Source: an uncultured Alphaproteobacteria bacterium | GTDB taxonomy: Bacteria; Pseudomonadota; Alphaproteobacteria; RF32; CAG-239 | Direction of reading: 5' to 3' | DNA length: 64,000 nucleotides | Assembly (NCBI GenBank): GCA_904501925.1 | Contig: CAJGCO010000006.1 | Span: 1-64,000, forward strand | Shown: piece by piece, positions 50,080 to 58,729 of the stretch | How positions within the stretch are numbered: the first letter of the stretch is position 1 | Layout of the letters: each line of letters opens with the position of its first letter | Position numbers and translations under genes: made by a program | Notes under the pieces: generated by a model | What the model saw: the letters and a program-made list of their open reading frames with translations, nothing else | Told to the model about the DNA's origin: nothing | The model's database searches: none

Positions 50080-50271
50080 ATGGTTATGATGATGTGTAGT
50101 GGAGATAAAAAAGAGGTTTTAAGTGGTAGAAATGCCGGAAATCTACACACCCCTATAAGCGTTGCTGAGAAAATTTTTAAGGTTTGTTTTAGAGAGGCTA
50201 TGAATGAAAGTTCATGGTCTAATTTTTTATGTGGTAAAAAAGTTTTTATTGGCAATAAAGGTTTGAATTAG
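50080..50271 (+). CDS. short ORF or structured leader, duplicate 2
   Basis: A 63-codon frame (MVMMMCSGDKKEVLSGRNAG) parallel to that at 49393, sharing the blocks NAGNLH, PISV, EKIFKV, FREAM, SWSNFLCGK and FIG. It ends eight nt before the downstream gene's ATG, close enough for translational coupling. The same doubt applies: substitutions between the copies are almost all non-synonymous, so this may be a non-coding leader, or a gene under diversifying selection. Confidence 0.4.
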   Translation: MVMMMCSGDKKEVLSGRNAGNLHTPISVAEKIFKVCFREAMNESSWSNFLCGKKVFIGNKGLN

Positions 50272-50279
50272 GGGGGAAG

Positions 50280-50741
50280 ATGAGAAAATTTGGTTGGTTA
50301 TTAGGAGTGATGATTAGTTTTCCATTAATTTGTGTGGCGCAAGTTGAAGGAGGGCCAACAGAAAACCCTGATGAATACAGAGATTGCGTGGTATATACGC
50401 TAGAAGAGGCTGATGCTACAACAGCGCCAGAGGGAAACCAACTTATCTTTACATATTCTGGTTTTATGACAAGGGCAGAAGTTAATAATGTTGATTGTGG
50501 AACAATAGCATATATTGATAGTCCATCATCAGAGGGGGGAAATGGAAGTGATAGCAATGGTGGTGGAAGTATTATAGGTGGAGGTGGAAGTTCTAGTGGA
50601 AATGGTGGAGGAAGCTCTAGTGGAAGTTCTGGTGGTAATAGTGGTGGAACTCCAAGTACTCCATCATCAGGAGGTGGGCCTCATGTTGAAAGACCTACAT
50701 TATGCGTCGGTGATAAGACTATTGAAGAGTGTGGAGGTTAA
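50280..50741 (+). CDS. small secreted protein with Gly/Ser-rich region, duplicate 2
   Basis: A 153-residue protein with the same signal peptide and first ~50 residues as the one at 49638. Its C-terminal half instead has a ~45-residue Gly/Ser/Asn-rich segment (about 85-133, e.g. GGGSSSGNGGGSSSGSSGG) and a short cysteine-containing tail (RPTLCVGDKTIEECGG). The glycine-rich part is low complexity and could vary by slippage. Secreted or surface location is inferred from the signal peptide. Function unknown. Confidence 0.7.
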   Translation: MRKFGWLLGVMISFPLICVAQVEGGPTENPDEYRDCVVYTLEEADATTAPEGNQLIFTYSGFMTRAEVNNVDCGTIAYIDSPSSEGGNGSDSNGGGSIIGGGGSSSGNGGGSSSGSSGGNSGGTPSTPSSGGGPHVERPTLCVGDKTIEECGG

Positions 50742-50754
50742 TAGTGTTAATATT

Positions 50755-50785
50755 AAAAAAGCCCTCGTTTTGAGGGCTTTTTTTA
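50755..50785. terminator. bidirectional terminator between 50280 gene and tolB
   Basis: AAAAAAGCCCTC pairs with GAGGGCTTTTTT around GTTTT. Confidence 0.93.
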
Positions 50786-50794
50786 ATAGATGTT

Positions 50795-52129
50795 TTAGTT
50801 TAGAAGAGGTGACCAAGCTGGGTCTGAACCATCTCCAGGGGTTAAAACTAAACGTTCATTTTGACCGGTAATATCAACAGAATATAGTTGAATTGGTGCG
50901 TTGGTTGTGGCTGTTCCTTTGTTTTGGCGTTGGAACATAATTACACGGCCGTTTGGTGAAAATGTTGGGCCTTCAACAATAAAGCCTGAGGCTAAAGTTC
51001 TTTCACCAGTTCCATCTGGATACATAACACCAATGTAAAATTGGTTGCCTTCCATACGGGTGAAGGCTATGTAATCACCACGTGGTGACCAAACAGGAGT
51101 TGCATAACGAGAGCCTTGGCGAAAACTAATGCGATGAACGTTTGAACCGTCTCTATCCATGATATATAATTGTTGGTTGCCACCTCTGTCAGAATTGAAT
51201 ACAATTTTTGAACCATCGGGTGAGTAATTTGGAGAGGTATCAATGCTTGGGCCAGAGGTTAGTTTTTTAGATTGTCTGGTTTGTAAATCCATTTCATAGA
51301 TATCTGTTATACCATTTTTTGCAAAGCTTAGTAATAGATGTTTGCTATCTGGGGAGAATGCTGGTGCAAAAGTCATCCCAGGGAAATTACCTAAAAGTTC
51401 AGTTTTTTGGGTGCGAAGGTTATACATATAAACTCTTGGTTTGTTGTTTACGTATGATAAGTATGCAATGTATTGCATATCAGGGGAGAATCTTGGAGTT
51501 AAAACAAGATTTGCACCACTGGTTAAGAATTGGTGGCCATCACCATCTTGATCCATTAGGGCTAGTCTTTTAACACGTTTACTTGATGGGCCTGATTCTG
51601 AAATGTATGCAATAACAGTATTAAAATAGCCTTTGTCACCTGTTAGACGCTCATAAATGGCATCAGCTACAGAGTGAGCCATGCGGCGCCAGTTGTTTTT
51701 ATCGGCAGTGTAAACTTCGTATAATAATTCTTTTTGAGAGATTACATCCCATAGTCTAAAGCTTAATTGTAATTCGGAACCTTGTTCTTCAACAATGTCG
51801 GCTTGAATTATTACTTGAGAATTGATAATACGCCAGTCGCCAAAGATTGGTTTATCATCAATGGAGGTGAATTTTTGTATGTAGCTACGCTCTGGAATTA
51901 TGCGAAATAGACCTGAACGATCAAGGTCAGCAACAACAACATCGTGTACTTTATTGGCATATGTTAAGCCTAAGAAATTACTAACACCATTGCTATCGGA
52001 ATTTATTTTTGGGAAAGCAAGTGGAATAGGGGCTTGTGTTGCACCACTAATAGTAATGTTTAATTGTGCGTTGGCAGAGGATATAAATAAGTTTAAGCAA
52101 ATGAATGCTAAAAATAAAATTCGTTTCAT
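50795..52129 (-). CDS. tolB: Tol-Pal system beta propeller protein TolB
   Basis: Periplasmic protein of the Tol-Pal system that links the envelope layers during division. A signal peptide (about 1-21, ending SSANA) precedes the N-terminal domain (RSGLFRIIPERSYIQ near 72). A six-bladed propeller follows, with repeats of the SPDGSKIVFNSDRGGNQQLYIMD type, including TPRFSPDMQYIAYLSY and PVWSPRGDYIAFTR. Length 444 aa is typical. tolQ, tolR, tolA and pal are not adjacent, so the usual tol operon appears broken up or begins elsewhere. Confidence 0.95.
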   Translation of the reverse strand: MKRILFLAFICLNLFISSANAQLNITISGATQAPIPLAFPKINSDSNGVSNFLGLTYANKVHDVVVADLDRSGLFRIIPERSYIQKFTSIDDKPIFGDWRIINSQVIIQADIVEEQGSELQLSFRLWDVISQKELLYEVYTADKNNWRRMAHSVADAIYERLTGDKGYFNTVIAYISESGPSSKRVKRLALMDQDGDGHQFLTSGANLVLTPRFSPDMQYIAYLSYVNNKPRVYMYNLRTQKTELLGNFPGMTFAPAFSPDSKHLLLSFAKNGITDIYEMDLQTRQSKKLTSGPSIDTSPNYSPDGSKIVFNSDRGGNQQLYIMDRDGSNVHRISFRQGSRYATPVWSPRGDYIAFTRMEGNQFYIGVMYPDGTGERTLASGFIVEGPTFSPNGRVIMFQRQNKGTATTNAPIQLYSVDITGQNERLVLTPGDGSDPAWSPLLN

Positions 52130-52314
52130 GTTGGTAAACCTTTGAATAGCTATTTAAATTGGGTTTAATTTATTGTAATAATGTAAAAAAGTAAACTAAT
52201 AAATAAGGTCTATAAACAATTTGTGATTATAAATTTAGTATATAGTGTGGTGTTTACTAGATGTTAATTTTATTTAAGTATGTTTTTTTTAAGCAGTTAT
52301 TAATGGAGGTTTAT

Positions 52315-52668
52315 ATGAAATTTTTAGCATTTTTATTTTCTTTATTTTTATGCTTTAATGTGAATGCGCAAAGTGTATCTGTATCTGAGGTAAAATTAAC
52401 CGATGATACTGTGCTTACAGAAGAGCAAATTGAAGTGTTTTTTGAAACATTTAAAGATAATTATTTTAATTTTTTAGAAAAAGGATTTTTGGATAAAGGA
52501 TTACCCCAAACTATGGTTTCTGAAATTGTTTATAAACAAAAGAAGAATTTTGATTATGAAGAATTTAAAACTCAATCAAGAGAATGTTTTAAAGATGATA
52601 AAACATTCGGCAAAGTTCGGGGTTGTATGGTTATCTATATCAAAAAGATTGCTTTTCTTAAAAAATAA
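52315..52668 (+). CDS. small secreted protein, unknown
   Basis: A 117-residue protein from the ATG at 52315, which has GGAGG upstream; the open frame further 5' is not coding. A signal peptide (MKFLAFLFSLFLCFNVNAQ) is clear. The mature part is charged and helical (TEEQIEVFFETFKDNYFNFLEKGFLDKG, split) with two cysteines (RECFKDD and RGCMV) that could form a disulfide in the periplasm. I recognise no family. It converges on nagB with only 8 bp between stops. Confidence 0.65.
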   Translation: MKFLAFLFSLFLCFNVNAQSVSVSEVKLTDDTVLTEEQIEVFFETFKDNYFNFLEKGFLDKGLPQTMVSEIVYKQKKNFDYEEFKTQSRECFKDDKTFGKVRGCMVIYIKKIAFLKK

Positions 52669-52676
52669 ATCTTTTG

Positions 52677-53414
52677 TTAGCAAGCCTCTTTGTCGCATAT
52701 GAAATATGCATTAGGGTGTGTTTGTAATATACTAGCAGGGCAGTCTGTTGAAGCTGGATTATTTGTTGCTTTATGGATTGCATCTGCTTTTTTATTACCT
52801 AAGGCTAGGATTAATACCATTTTTGCATTATAAATTGTTTTTAAGCCGATTGTAAGGGCTTTAGTTGGAACTTCTGATATGTCATCAAAAAATCTGGAAT
52901 TTGCATCAATGGTATTTTGTGTTAAATCTTGAACATGGGTAAGCGAATCAAATGATGTACCTGGTTCATTGAATGCAATGTGGGCATTTTGACCAATACC
53001 ACCTAATTGGATATCTATTCCTCCAAATGATTTTATTTTTTCTTCATAGTCGTTGCATTCTTTTTCTAAGTTTTGAGCCATACCGTTTAAGATGTGAACT
53101 CGGGATAAATCTATATCAATATGTTTGAAAAAATTGTCATACATAAAATAATGATAGCTTTGTAAGTGGTTGTCATCAAGGCCAATGTATTCATCCATAT
53201 TAAATGTAACTACATTATCAAATGAGATTTCATTATTTTTATAAGCTTCTATGATTTTTTTGTATACGCCTATTGGGGTTGAACCTGTTGGGAGACCTAA
53301 TACTAAATATGGCTTTTGTGGTGTTGGGGTAAAGTTTTTAATTGCATCAATGATGATGTTTGATGCATATTCATAAACGTTATTTTCGTTTTCTAATGAT
53401 ATTAATTTAGCCAT
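52677..53414 (-). CDS. nagB: Glucosamine-6-phosphate deaminase NagB
   Basis: Converts glucosamine-6-phosphate to fructose-6-phosphate and ammonia, feeding amino sugars into glycolysis. VLGLPTGSTPIGVYKKII (phosphate loop, near residue 34), TFNMDEYIGLDDNHLQSYHYFM (split, catalytic Asp near 64) and LGGIGQNAHIAFNEPGTSF (near 128) are characteristic. Length 245 aa is in range. The ATG overlaps the 3' end of the U32 gene by 8 nt, so the two are coupled. With murQ at 283 it suggests recycling of cell-wall amino sugars. Confidence 0.95.
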   Translation of the reverse strand: MAKLISLENENNVYEYASNIIIDAIKNFTPTPQKPYLVLGLPTGSTPIGVYKKIIEAYKNNEISFDNVVTFNMDEYIGLDDNHLQSYHYFMYDNFFKHIDIDLSRVHILNGMAQNLEKECNDYEEKIKSFGGIDIQLGGIGQNAHIAFNEPGTSFDSLTHVQDLTQNTIDANSRFFDDISEVPTKALTIGLKTIYNAKMVLILALGNKKADAIHKATNNPASTDCPASILQTHPNAYFICDKEAC

Positions 53415-55533
53415 ATTTAAATTCCTCCTTTAATAAATGGGCAACACCTTCAATTGGTTGAGAGGTGTATTGCTTTTGATTGAAAATTTGAACTTGGCAA
53501 TCTTTGGATATGCCAATAAATGTTTTTCCATCTTTTTTTAAGATGTATTTTTTTAGCCCACCTTTACATGTTGTACAGTCGTTTCTTCTGATACAAACGG
53601 CAGATGTAAATAATGGGGGTGTTTTTTGAATAACTTGGATGATTGGTAGGGAACTATTGTTTACTACTTCAACCATATTGTTTGGAGAGCTCTCTAAAGC
53701 AAGTGTTGCAAAGCTTGCACCCATTTCTTTTAGTTGGGTGGTTGCATAACTATTTAGAGTATATATGAAATCTCCAGCAGCAATTTCTACATCGGTGTAT
53801 GGTTTTAATATTTCAAATACATAGTAGTTTTGAGCAATGAATTTTCTAGCACCAAGAGTGTAGGCTGTTGAGATGATGTTTTTTAGGGTTTTTGTATTTC
53901 TACAAATTTGAGGTAAAACAAGCCATAAATTTTCTAAATCTAATTTTGAAAGTTCTTCTTTTTTAGTGTCTAGTGATATTTCATATGATGAGATATCTGT
54001 TGAAGGGTGGGGGTGAATATACTTTGGTATAGAAGGTAAAATAAACTCTGGTTCTTTAATTTCTATAATATTAAAGAGGTTTCTTCTTAATTCGTTTAAT
54101 TTAGAGATTGGAACGAATCGTTTATCGTTATTTTTTATGTTTATTTCACGTAAATTAAAGTTTGTATCACCAGTTTTATTAAATGCACTGATTATAGATT
54201 TATCAAGGTTGTCTTTGTTTTTTGCAATTTCAAAATCACCGTCTATTGATACAGCTTTATCTTCGTACATTGCCCAAATTTTATTTGGATATACTTCAAT
54301 ATTTACATCTATATCGTATTTTATTTTGTATTCACCTTTTTTAGGAACGAAATAATCATATTTGCCTTTTACTGCAGTTGATGATGCTAGGTATATTGGT
54401 GCATTTTCTTTGATGAATGGGTGGTCGGTTGGTATTTCTACTTCAACATTGGTAAAAGCTGGAGCGCTAAATACTGATTTTTTGTTTACATAAATTGCTT
54501 GAATACCAAAACCATATGGTTTTTCTGTTCCATCGATGTCAATCTGAATACCATCATAGCGAGAAATTTGGTGGTTAGTCTTAAAGGTTAGAGTGTTTTT
54601 ATTTACCTTTTGAACCTTGGAAATTAAAAGACCTCTGTGACCAACAAAATTTTCATCTGTGATATCTTTGGTTTTGCCATTGATATGAAATTTGCACCAA
54701 GGGCGAGAGAATATTTGTTTTATATCTTCTTTGTTTTCTTCTAGATTTTTTTGATTGTCTAAAATTTTGCGATAATAGTTGGTAACTGATGCAACATATA
54801 AATCTGATTTTTTACGGCCCTCAATTTTTAATGAAAGAGCAGGGATTTCTTTTATGAGTTCTTCTATTGCCATATCTTTCATTGAAAATAGGTGAGACTT
54901 AAAGTGGGAATTTGTATTGACTTCACTTACATCAAAAACTGAACGGCAGGGGTAAATACATCTTCCTCGGTTGGCACTTTTGCCGTATTCAAGAGCTGAA
55001 AATAAACATTGTCCACTATATGAATAACAAAGGGCACCATGAATGAAAACTTCTAAATCAAGAGTGGGTAATTGGGATGATATTTCTTTTATTTCTTTAA
55101 GGGTTAATTCACGGGCTAAAACTACACGTTTGAAACCTAAAGATTGTAAATATTTTGCACCTTCTAAATTGTGTATTGCCATTTGTGTGCTGGCATGAAG
55201 TTCGATGTTTGGTAATAGTTTTTTGGCTAAATATAAGACTCCTAAATCTTGAATAATTAAGGCATCAACTTTGGCTTTATTTATGGCCTTAAACATTGAA
55301 GGGAGGTCGTTTATTTCTTCTTGTGTTAAGATTGTGTTTAAGGCAACAAAAACCTTTTTGTTAATGGAGTGCGCATAGCAACATATTTCTTCTAGTTCAT
55401 CAAAAGTAAAATTTGTGGCACCATAGCGTGCTGAAAATTTATTTAAGCCAAGATATATTGCATCTGCTCCATAATGTAGGGCTGAATATGCGGCTGAAAT
55501 ATCTCCGGCAGGAGCTAGAAGTTCATGTTTCAT
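53407..55533 (-). CDS. U32-family protein (RlhA/YdcP-like)
   Basis: A 708-residue U32 protein. The N-terminal domain starts MKHELLAPAGDISAAYSAL with YGADAIYLG. The family signature FIHGALCYSYSGQC near residue 170 continues with SANRGRCIYPCR; these cysteines bind an iron-sulfur cluster in characterised members. A second conserved region (DUF3656-like) fills 380 onward, and the end has a CTTCKGG cysteine motif. Long U32 proteins of this architecture hydroxylate 23S rRNA (RlhA), but others act on tRNA or ubiquinone, so the substrate is not fixed. Coupled to nagB. Confidence 0.85.
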   Translation of the reverse strand: MKHELLAPAGDISAAYSALHYGADAIYLGLNKFSARYGATNFTFDELEEICCYAHSINKKVFVALNTILTQEEINDLPSMFKAINKAKVDALIIQDLGVLYLAKKLLPNIELHASTQMAIHNLEGAKYLQSLGFKRVVLARELTLKEIKEISSQLPTLDLEVFIHGALCYSYSGQCLFSALEYGKSANRGRCIYPCRSVFDVSEVNTNSHFKSHLFSMKDMAIEELIKEIPALSLKIEGRKKSDLYVASVTNYYRKILDNQKNLEENKEDIKQIFSRPWCKFHINGKTKDITDENFVGHRGLLISKVQKVNKNTLTFKTNHQISRYDGIQIDIDGTEKPYGFGIQAIYVNKKSVFSAPAFTNVEVEIPTDHPFIKENAPIYLASSTAVKGKYDYFVPKKGEYKIKYDIDVNIEVYPNKIWAMYEDKAVSIDGDFEIAKNKDNLDKSIISAFNKTGDTNFNLREINIKNNDKRFVPISKLNELRRNLFNIIEIKEPEFILPSIPKYIHPHPSTDISSYEISLDTKKEELSKLDLENLWLVLPQICRNTKTLKNIISTAYTLGARKFIAQNYYVFEILKPYTDVEIAAGDFIYTLNSYATTQLKEMGASFATLALESSPNNMVEVVNNSSLPIIQVIQKTPPLFTSAVCIRRNDCTTCKGGLKKYILKKDGKTFIGISKDCQVQIFNQKQYTSQPIEGVAHLLKEEFKYG

Positions 55534-55598
55534 TTGAAAAATCCTTTGTTATATTTATATTAAAAAAAATAAATAGAGAGCATTTGGTTGTCAATAAA

Positions 55599-55625
55599 AA
55601 AGGTGCTTAGAAATAAGCACCTTTT
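55599..55625 (-). terminator. rho-independent terminator of lytic transglycosylase gene
   Basis: AAAAGGTGCTTA pairs with TAAGCACCTTTT around GAAA. On this basis it belongs to the minus-strand gene ending at 55646. Confidence 0.85.
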
Positions 55626-55645
55626 ATTACAATTTTTGAAATATT

Positions 55646-56332
55646 TTAAAACAACATTGTTTTTTCATCATTTCTAATATATTTTGCAAAGTGTTTTACA
55701 AGCTTGTTTTTATAGATTGTACCTTTACTTATGTTTTTAGAGTGATATTGCATTGCTGTTTTTTCCCAACTTTGGTTTCTTTTATATAGTTTTTTTAAGA
55801 ATTTTGCACTATATGTAACGTTTTTAGTTGGGTCAAAAGCTTCTTCTAAGCTAGTAAATGCTGAGCCGTGATATTTTAAGTTAATTTGCATACAGCCAAC
55901 ATCAATATTTGTGATGCCTTGTTTTTGCATTTCTTTTACAGCTTGAATTGCTTCTTCTTTGGTTTGATAGTAATAACCTTTTCCTTGAGAGTGAACGCTC
56001 CAAGGCCATGCAACACGCTTTTTGATTGAAGATACGTAACGACCACTTTCAACCGATGCAATAGTTTGCATAAGGTTTTCTTTGATTTGATGTGTTTTTT
56101 CTACATCGCTAATAGCAATGCTACACATCTCATAGGCTTTAAGTTGTTTTTCTTTATTAACCTTAAGTGGTGATATATTTGATTGTTCAATGTTTAAGAT
56201 GTTTTGTTTTTCAAATTCTTCTTGTTGAAGTTCTAAAACTAATAAACTTGAAATATTATATGCTTCATAAGCTTTGGTAGGTGTTGTAATGAAACTAATC
56301 AATACCAACAAAAATACTATGCTTTTTAGCAC
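55646..56332 (-). CDS. Lytic transglycosylase (SLT domain)
   Basis: A 228-residue periplasmic protein with a signal peptide (about 1-21). The SLT domain shows TIASVESGRYVSS near 89, with the catalytic Glu in VESG, then AWPWSVHSQGKGYYY near 106, DVGCMQINLKYHG near 146 (the GxMQIN motif), FDPTKNVTYSAKFL near 168 and the C-terminal AMQYHS near 192. This matches soluble transglycosylases that cut peptidoglycan, of a type often near secretion or flagellar genes, though none are adjacent. The start is a GTG with AAGGA upstream. A leader with several inverted repeats precedes it. Confidence 0.82.
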   Translation of the reverse strand: MLKSIVFLLVLISFITTPTKAYEAYNISSLLVLELQQEEFEKQNILNIEQSNISPLKVNKEKQLKAYEMCSIAISDVEKTHQIKENLMQTIASVESGRYVSSIKKRVAWPWSVHSQGKGYYYQTKEEAIQAVKEMQKQGITNIDVGCMQINLKYHGSAFTSLEEAFDPTKNVTYSAKFLKKLYKRNQSWEKTAMQYHSKNISKGTIYKNKLVKHFAKYIRNDEKTMLF

Positions 56333-56398
56333 GACGTTTTTATCCTTAATACCGAAAATAGGGCAAGGGACCTCCCTGTCTTTAAACTTTTGGTCCGG

Positions 56399-56470
56399 TT
56401 AGTAAACAAAATTTACTATCCCTAAGTGCGGGTAAATTAACATATATTTGAACAAATATTATCGTTCAAA
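56399..56470. promoter_or_regulatory. two inverted repeats upstream of the lytic transglycosylase gene
   Basis: TAGTAAA-N5-TTTACTA (56399-56417) and TTTGAAC-N10-GTTCAAA (56447-56470) lie in the gap before 56332. Both are perfect 7-bp arms and could be operators. No regulator can be named. Confidence 0.5.
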
Positions 56471-56489
56471 CAAAATACAAGGGGAGTGT

Positions 56490-57386
56490 TTAACATATAT
56501 TTTTTTTAAAATCTAGTAAAAAATTACCTAAATTGGTAATAATGTTACTTATATCTGCGCTAACCTTTTGAAAATGCTCGTTTTTCTCGAGAGTTTCTTC
56601 GTTCGCATAGATTATTCTGTTAATCTCTAATTGTAATGTATATGATTTTTTGCGTGGTTCACAATAGTTAAATGTGATAAATGCGCCTGAATATGGGCGA
56701 TTTTTTGATACATAATATTCTCTTTTGGAGAATTCATTTTCTACGAAAAAGCTTATTTGATTTGGGCAACTTTGTTCGAATAAATTACCTAAACAAATGT
56801 CAATTCTTGGGCTTTCAGATATAATTGAACAAATTTTAGATGGCATTGAGTGGCAATCTAATACTAAGCAAAAACCAAATTTTGCTGTTATTTTTTCAAC
56901 TAATTCTTTTAAGCGTTGATGATATAAATCATATATGTTTTTTATTCTTAATTCTGCTTCTTTATATGATAGTAAACCATCGTATATTGGAGAACTGTCA
57001 GCTGTTACTTTATGGATTATTCCTAGACCATAACGAGAGCGTTGTTGGTTTAGCCCAACTTCGTCTTTTGGATAGTCATAAAACATATTGGGATCTAGTT
57101 CTACTTTGGCTCTGTTTACATCGACAAATGCTCTATTTATATTCAAAGATAAAGCTGTTATGCCACCTTCAATTATAGCTGGTTCTAAAATATCTCTTAC
57201 CCAGATATCTTCATTTTTTCTTAGTGTTTTCACATCGTGTTTAGTGTTTTTTAGAAATTCTTTAGGAAATATTGTTCCACAATGTGGGATTGATAGCAAT
57301 AAAGGATACTTAAATGTATCTACGTTATATTCATTTAAGATATCTAATTTGTCGTAATCAACTGTAAAATCTATGTGTTTATTCAT
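56490..57386 (-). CDS. N-formylglutamate amidohydrolase-family protein
   Basis: A 298-residue metal-dependent amidohydrolase. LLLSIPHCGTIFP near residue 29 and KNEDIWVRDIL near 57 supply the first ligands; SLNINRAFVDVNRAK is near 80. FCLVLDCHSMPS near 170 and RPYSGAFITFNY near 230 complete the FGase pattern, with LQLEINR near the end. Members release formate from N-formylglutamate in histidine degradation or act on other N-acyl amino acids. No hut genes are in the window, so the substrate is open. It stands divergent from the M20 peptidase gene at 57573, which may be a functional partner. Confidence 0.85.
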   Translation of the reverse strand: MNKHIDFTVDYDKLDILNEYNVDTFKYPLLLSIPHCGTIFPKEFLKNTKHDVKTLRKNEDIWVRDILEPAIIEGGITALSLNINRAFVDVNRAKVELDPNMFYDYPKDEVGLNQQRSRYGLGIIHKVTADSSPIYDGLLSYKEAELRIKNIYDLYHQRLKELVEKITAKFGFCLVLDCHSMPSKICSIISESPRIDICLGNLFEQSCPNQISFFVENEFSKREYYVSKNRPYSGAFITFNYCEPRKKSYTLQLEINRIIYANEETLEKNEHFQKVSADISNIITNLGNFLLDFKKNIC

Positions 57387-57572
57387 TGTTTCTCTTATTA
57401 TAAATTAATATTTTCCAAAGTTTATAGGATAAAAAGTTAACAATCATTTAAAGGGATGTGATAAAGCGTGATCATAATCGTAAAAAAGCTCTATAATGAA
57501 TATATTTGATTGGTTGACAGTTGCGTGATATTGAGATAAAAAGAGTGTGGTAATAATTTTTAATGATATGAT

Positions 57573-58670
57573 ATGAGGCGTATTGAAAGTATTTTACAAG
57601 ATTTAATTAAGATTAGAACTGATGATGTTATTGGTTCTAATGAGGAGATTGTTAAATATATAACTGAGATTTTAGATAATAATAATGTTGTTTTTGAGAA
57701 AGTTGTAAGCGCTAATAAAAAAGAAAATATTGTGGCAGTATTTAATAGAAATAAGCTTTGTGATATAGAAGATGCTTTGTTGTTGTCAGGGCATATGGAT
57801 ACTGTTGGGGTAAATGAAAAAGATTGGAAAATAAACCCATTTGAAGGAAAGAGTATTGATGGTGCTATTTATGGGCGAGGCGCTGTTGATATGAAATATT
57901 TTATAGCTTGTGTTTTAGCAATGATTGACAAATTAAAAGAATGCAAAAGAGCTGTTGTTTTGGTTTTAACACAAGATGAAGAAAGCTGTGTTTGTGGAAT
58001 TAATGATGTTATAGAATGGTGTGCTAAAAGAAATATTTTATTTAGAGATGGAATTGTAGGTGAGCCAACTAATTTTGCACTAGGGGTTGCAAATAAAGGG
58101 TGTGTTGGTGGAAAGATTGAGATTAAAGGAAAAAGTGCGCACGCAAGTAAACAAGAGCTTGGAATTAATGCTTTAAGAATTGCAAATGAAATTATAAGTA
58201 AAATATTTGAACTAAATGATAAATATTTAAAAGATAGAGTTTGTTTTAATGTAGGTAAATTTGTTTGTGATAATAAGGCTAATGTGATTGCAGATTTTGT
58301 TTCTTTTGAGTGGGAAATGAGGTTTGATGATAATAATAAAAAACAAGTTATATTAGATGAGTTATATGAGTTTTTTGAAGAAGTTAAAACTAAGTATCAA
58401 GGATGTAATGTTATATGTGATATAGAATTTGATATATTGGCATTTAAGGAAAATAAGAAAAGTGAGCTAATAAAAAAAATTAAGAATGAATTTGAGATAG
58501 ATGTAAAAAAATTTGATTATGCAACAGAGGCTGGTTTTTGGCAGAAGTATGGGGTTGATGTTGTAATTTTGGGAGCAGGAGATGAGAATCTTGCTCATAC
58601 AAATAATGAATATATAAAAATAGATGAATTGTACAAGTATTCTGAGATGCTACTAAGTATCGTTAAATAA
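57573..58670 (+). CDS. M20-family metallopeptidase (ArgE/DapE-like)
   Basis: A 365-residue zinc hydrolase. LLSGHMDTVGV near residue 70 has the first ligand, GRGAVDMKYFIA near 101 the bridging Asp, LVLTQDEESCVCG near 130 the catalytic Glu and ligand, VGEPTNFALG near 161 the next Asp, and LAHTNNEYIKI near 346 the last His. The dimerisation domain GKSAHASKQELGINALR is present. ArgE (N-acetylornithine deacetylase) is the nearest description, but DapE or other amidohydrolases cannot be excluded. No Shine-Dalgarno is obvious at the ATG. Confidence 0.85.
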   Translation: MRRIESILQDLIKIRTDDVIGSNEEIVKYITEILDNNNVVFEKVVSANKKENIVAVFNRNKLCDIEDALLLSGHMDTVGVNEKDWKINPFEGKSIDGAIYGRGAVDMKYFIACVLAMIDKLKECKRAVVLVLTQDEESCVCGINDVIEWCAKRNILFRDGIVGEPTNFALGVANKGCVGGKIEIKGKSAHASKQELGINALRIANEIISKIFELNDKYLKDRVCFNVGKFVCDNKANVIADFVSFEWEMRFDDNNKKQVILDELYEFFEEVKTKYQGCNVICDIEFDILAFKENKKSELIKKIKNEFEIDVKKFDYATEAGFWQKYGVDVVILGAGDENLAHTNNEYIKIDELYKYSEMLLSIVK

Positions 58671-58677
58671 AAAGCAC

Positions 58678-58706
58678 TTGACTTGGATGCGAATTTGTGG
58701 TATATT
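58678..58706 (+). promoter_or_regulatory. sigma70 promoter for 58730 gene
   Basis: TTGACT (58678-58683) and TATATT (58701-58706) with a 17-bp spacer, beginning 8 bp after the M20 gene. It lacks the G-run of the G-spacer promoters. Confidence 0.7.
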
Positions 58707-58729
58707 TTTTCGTAATAAATGTATGAACT

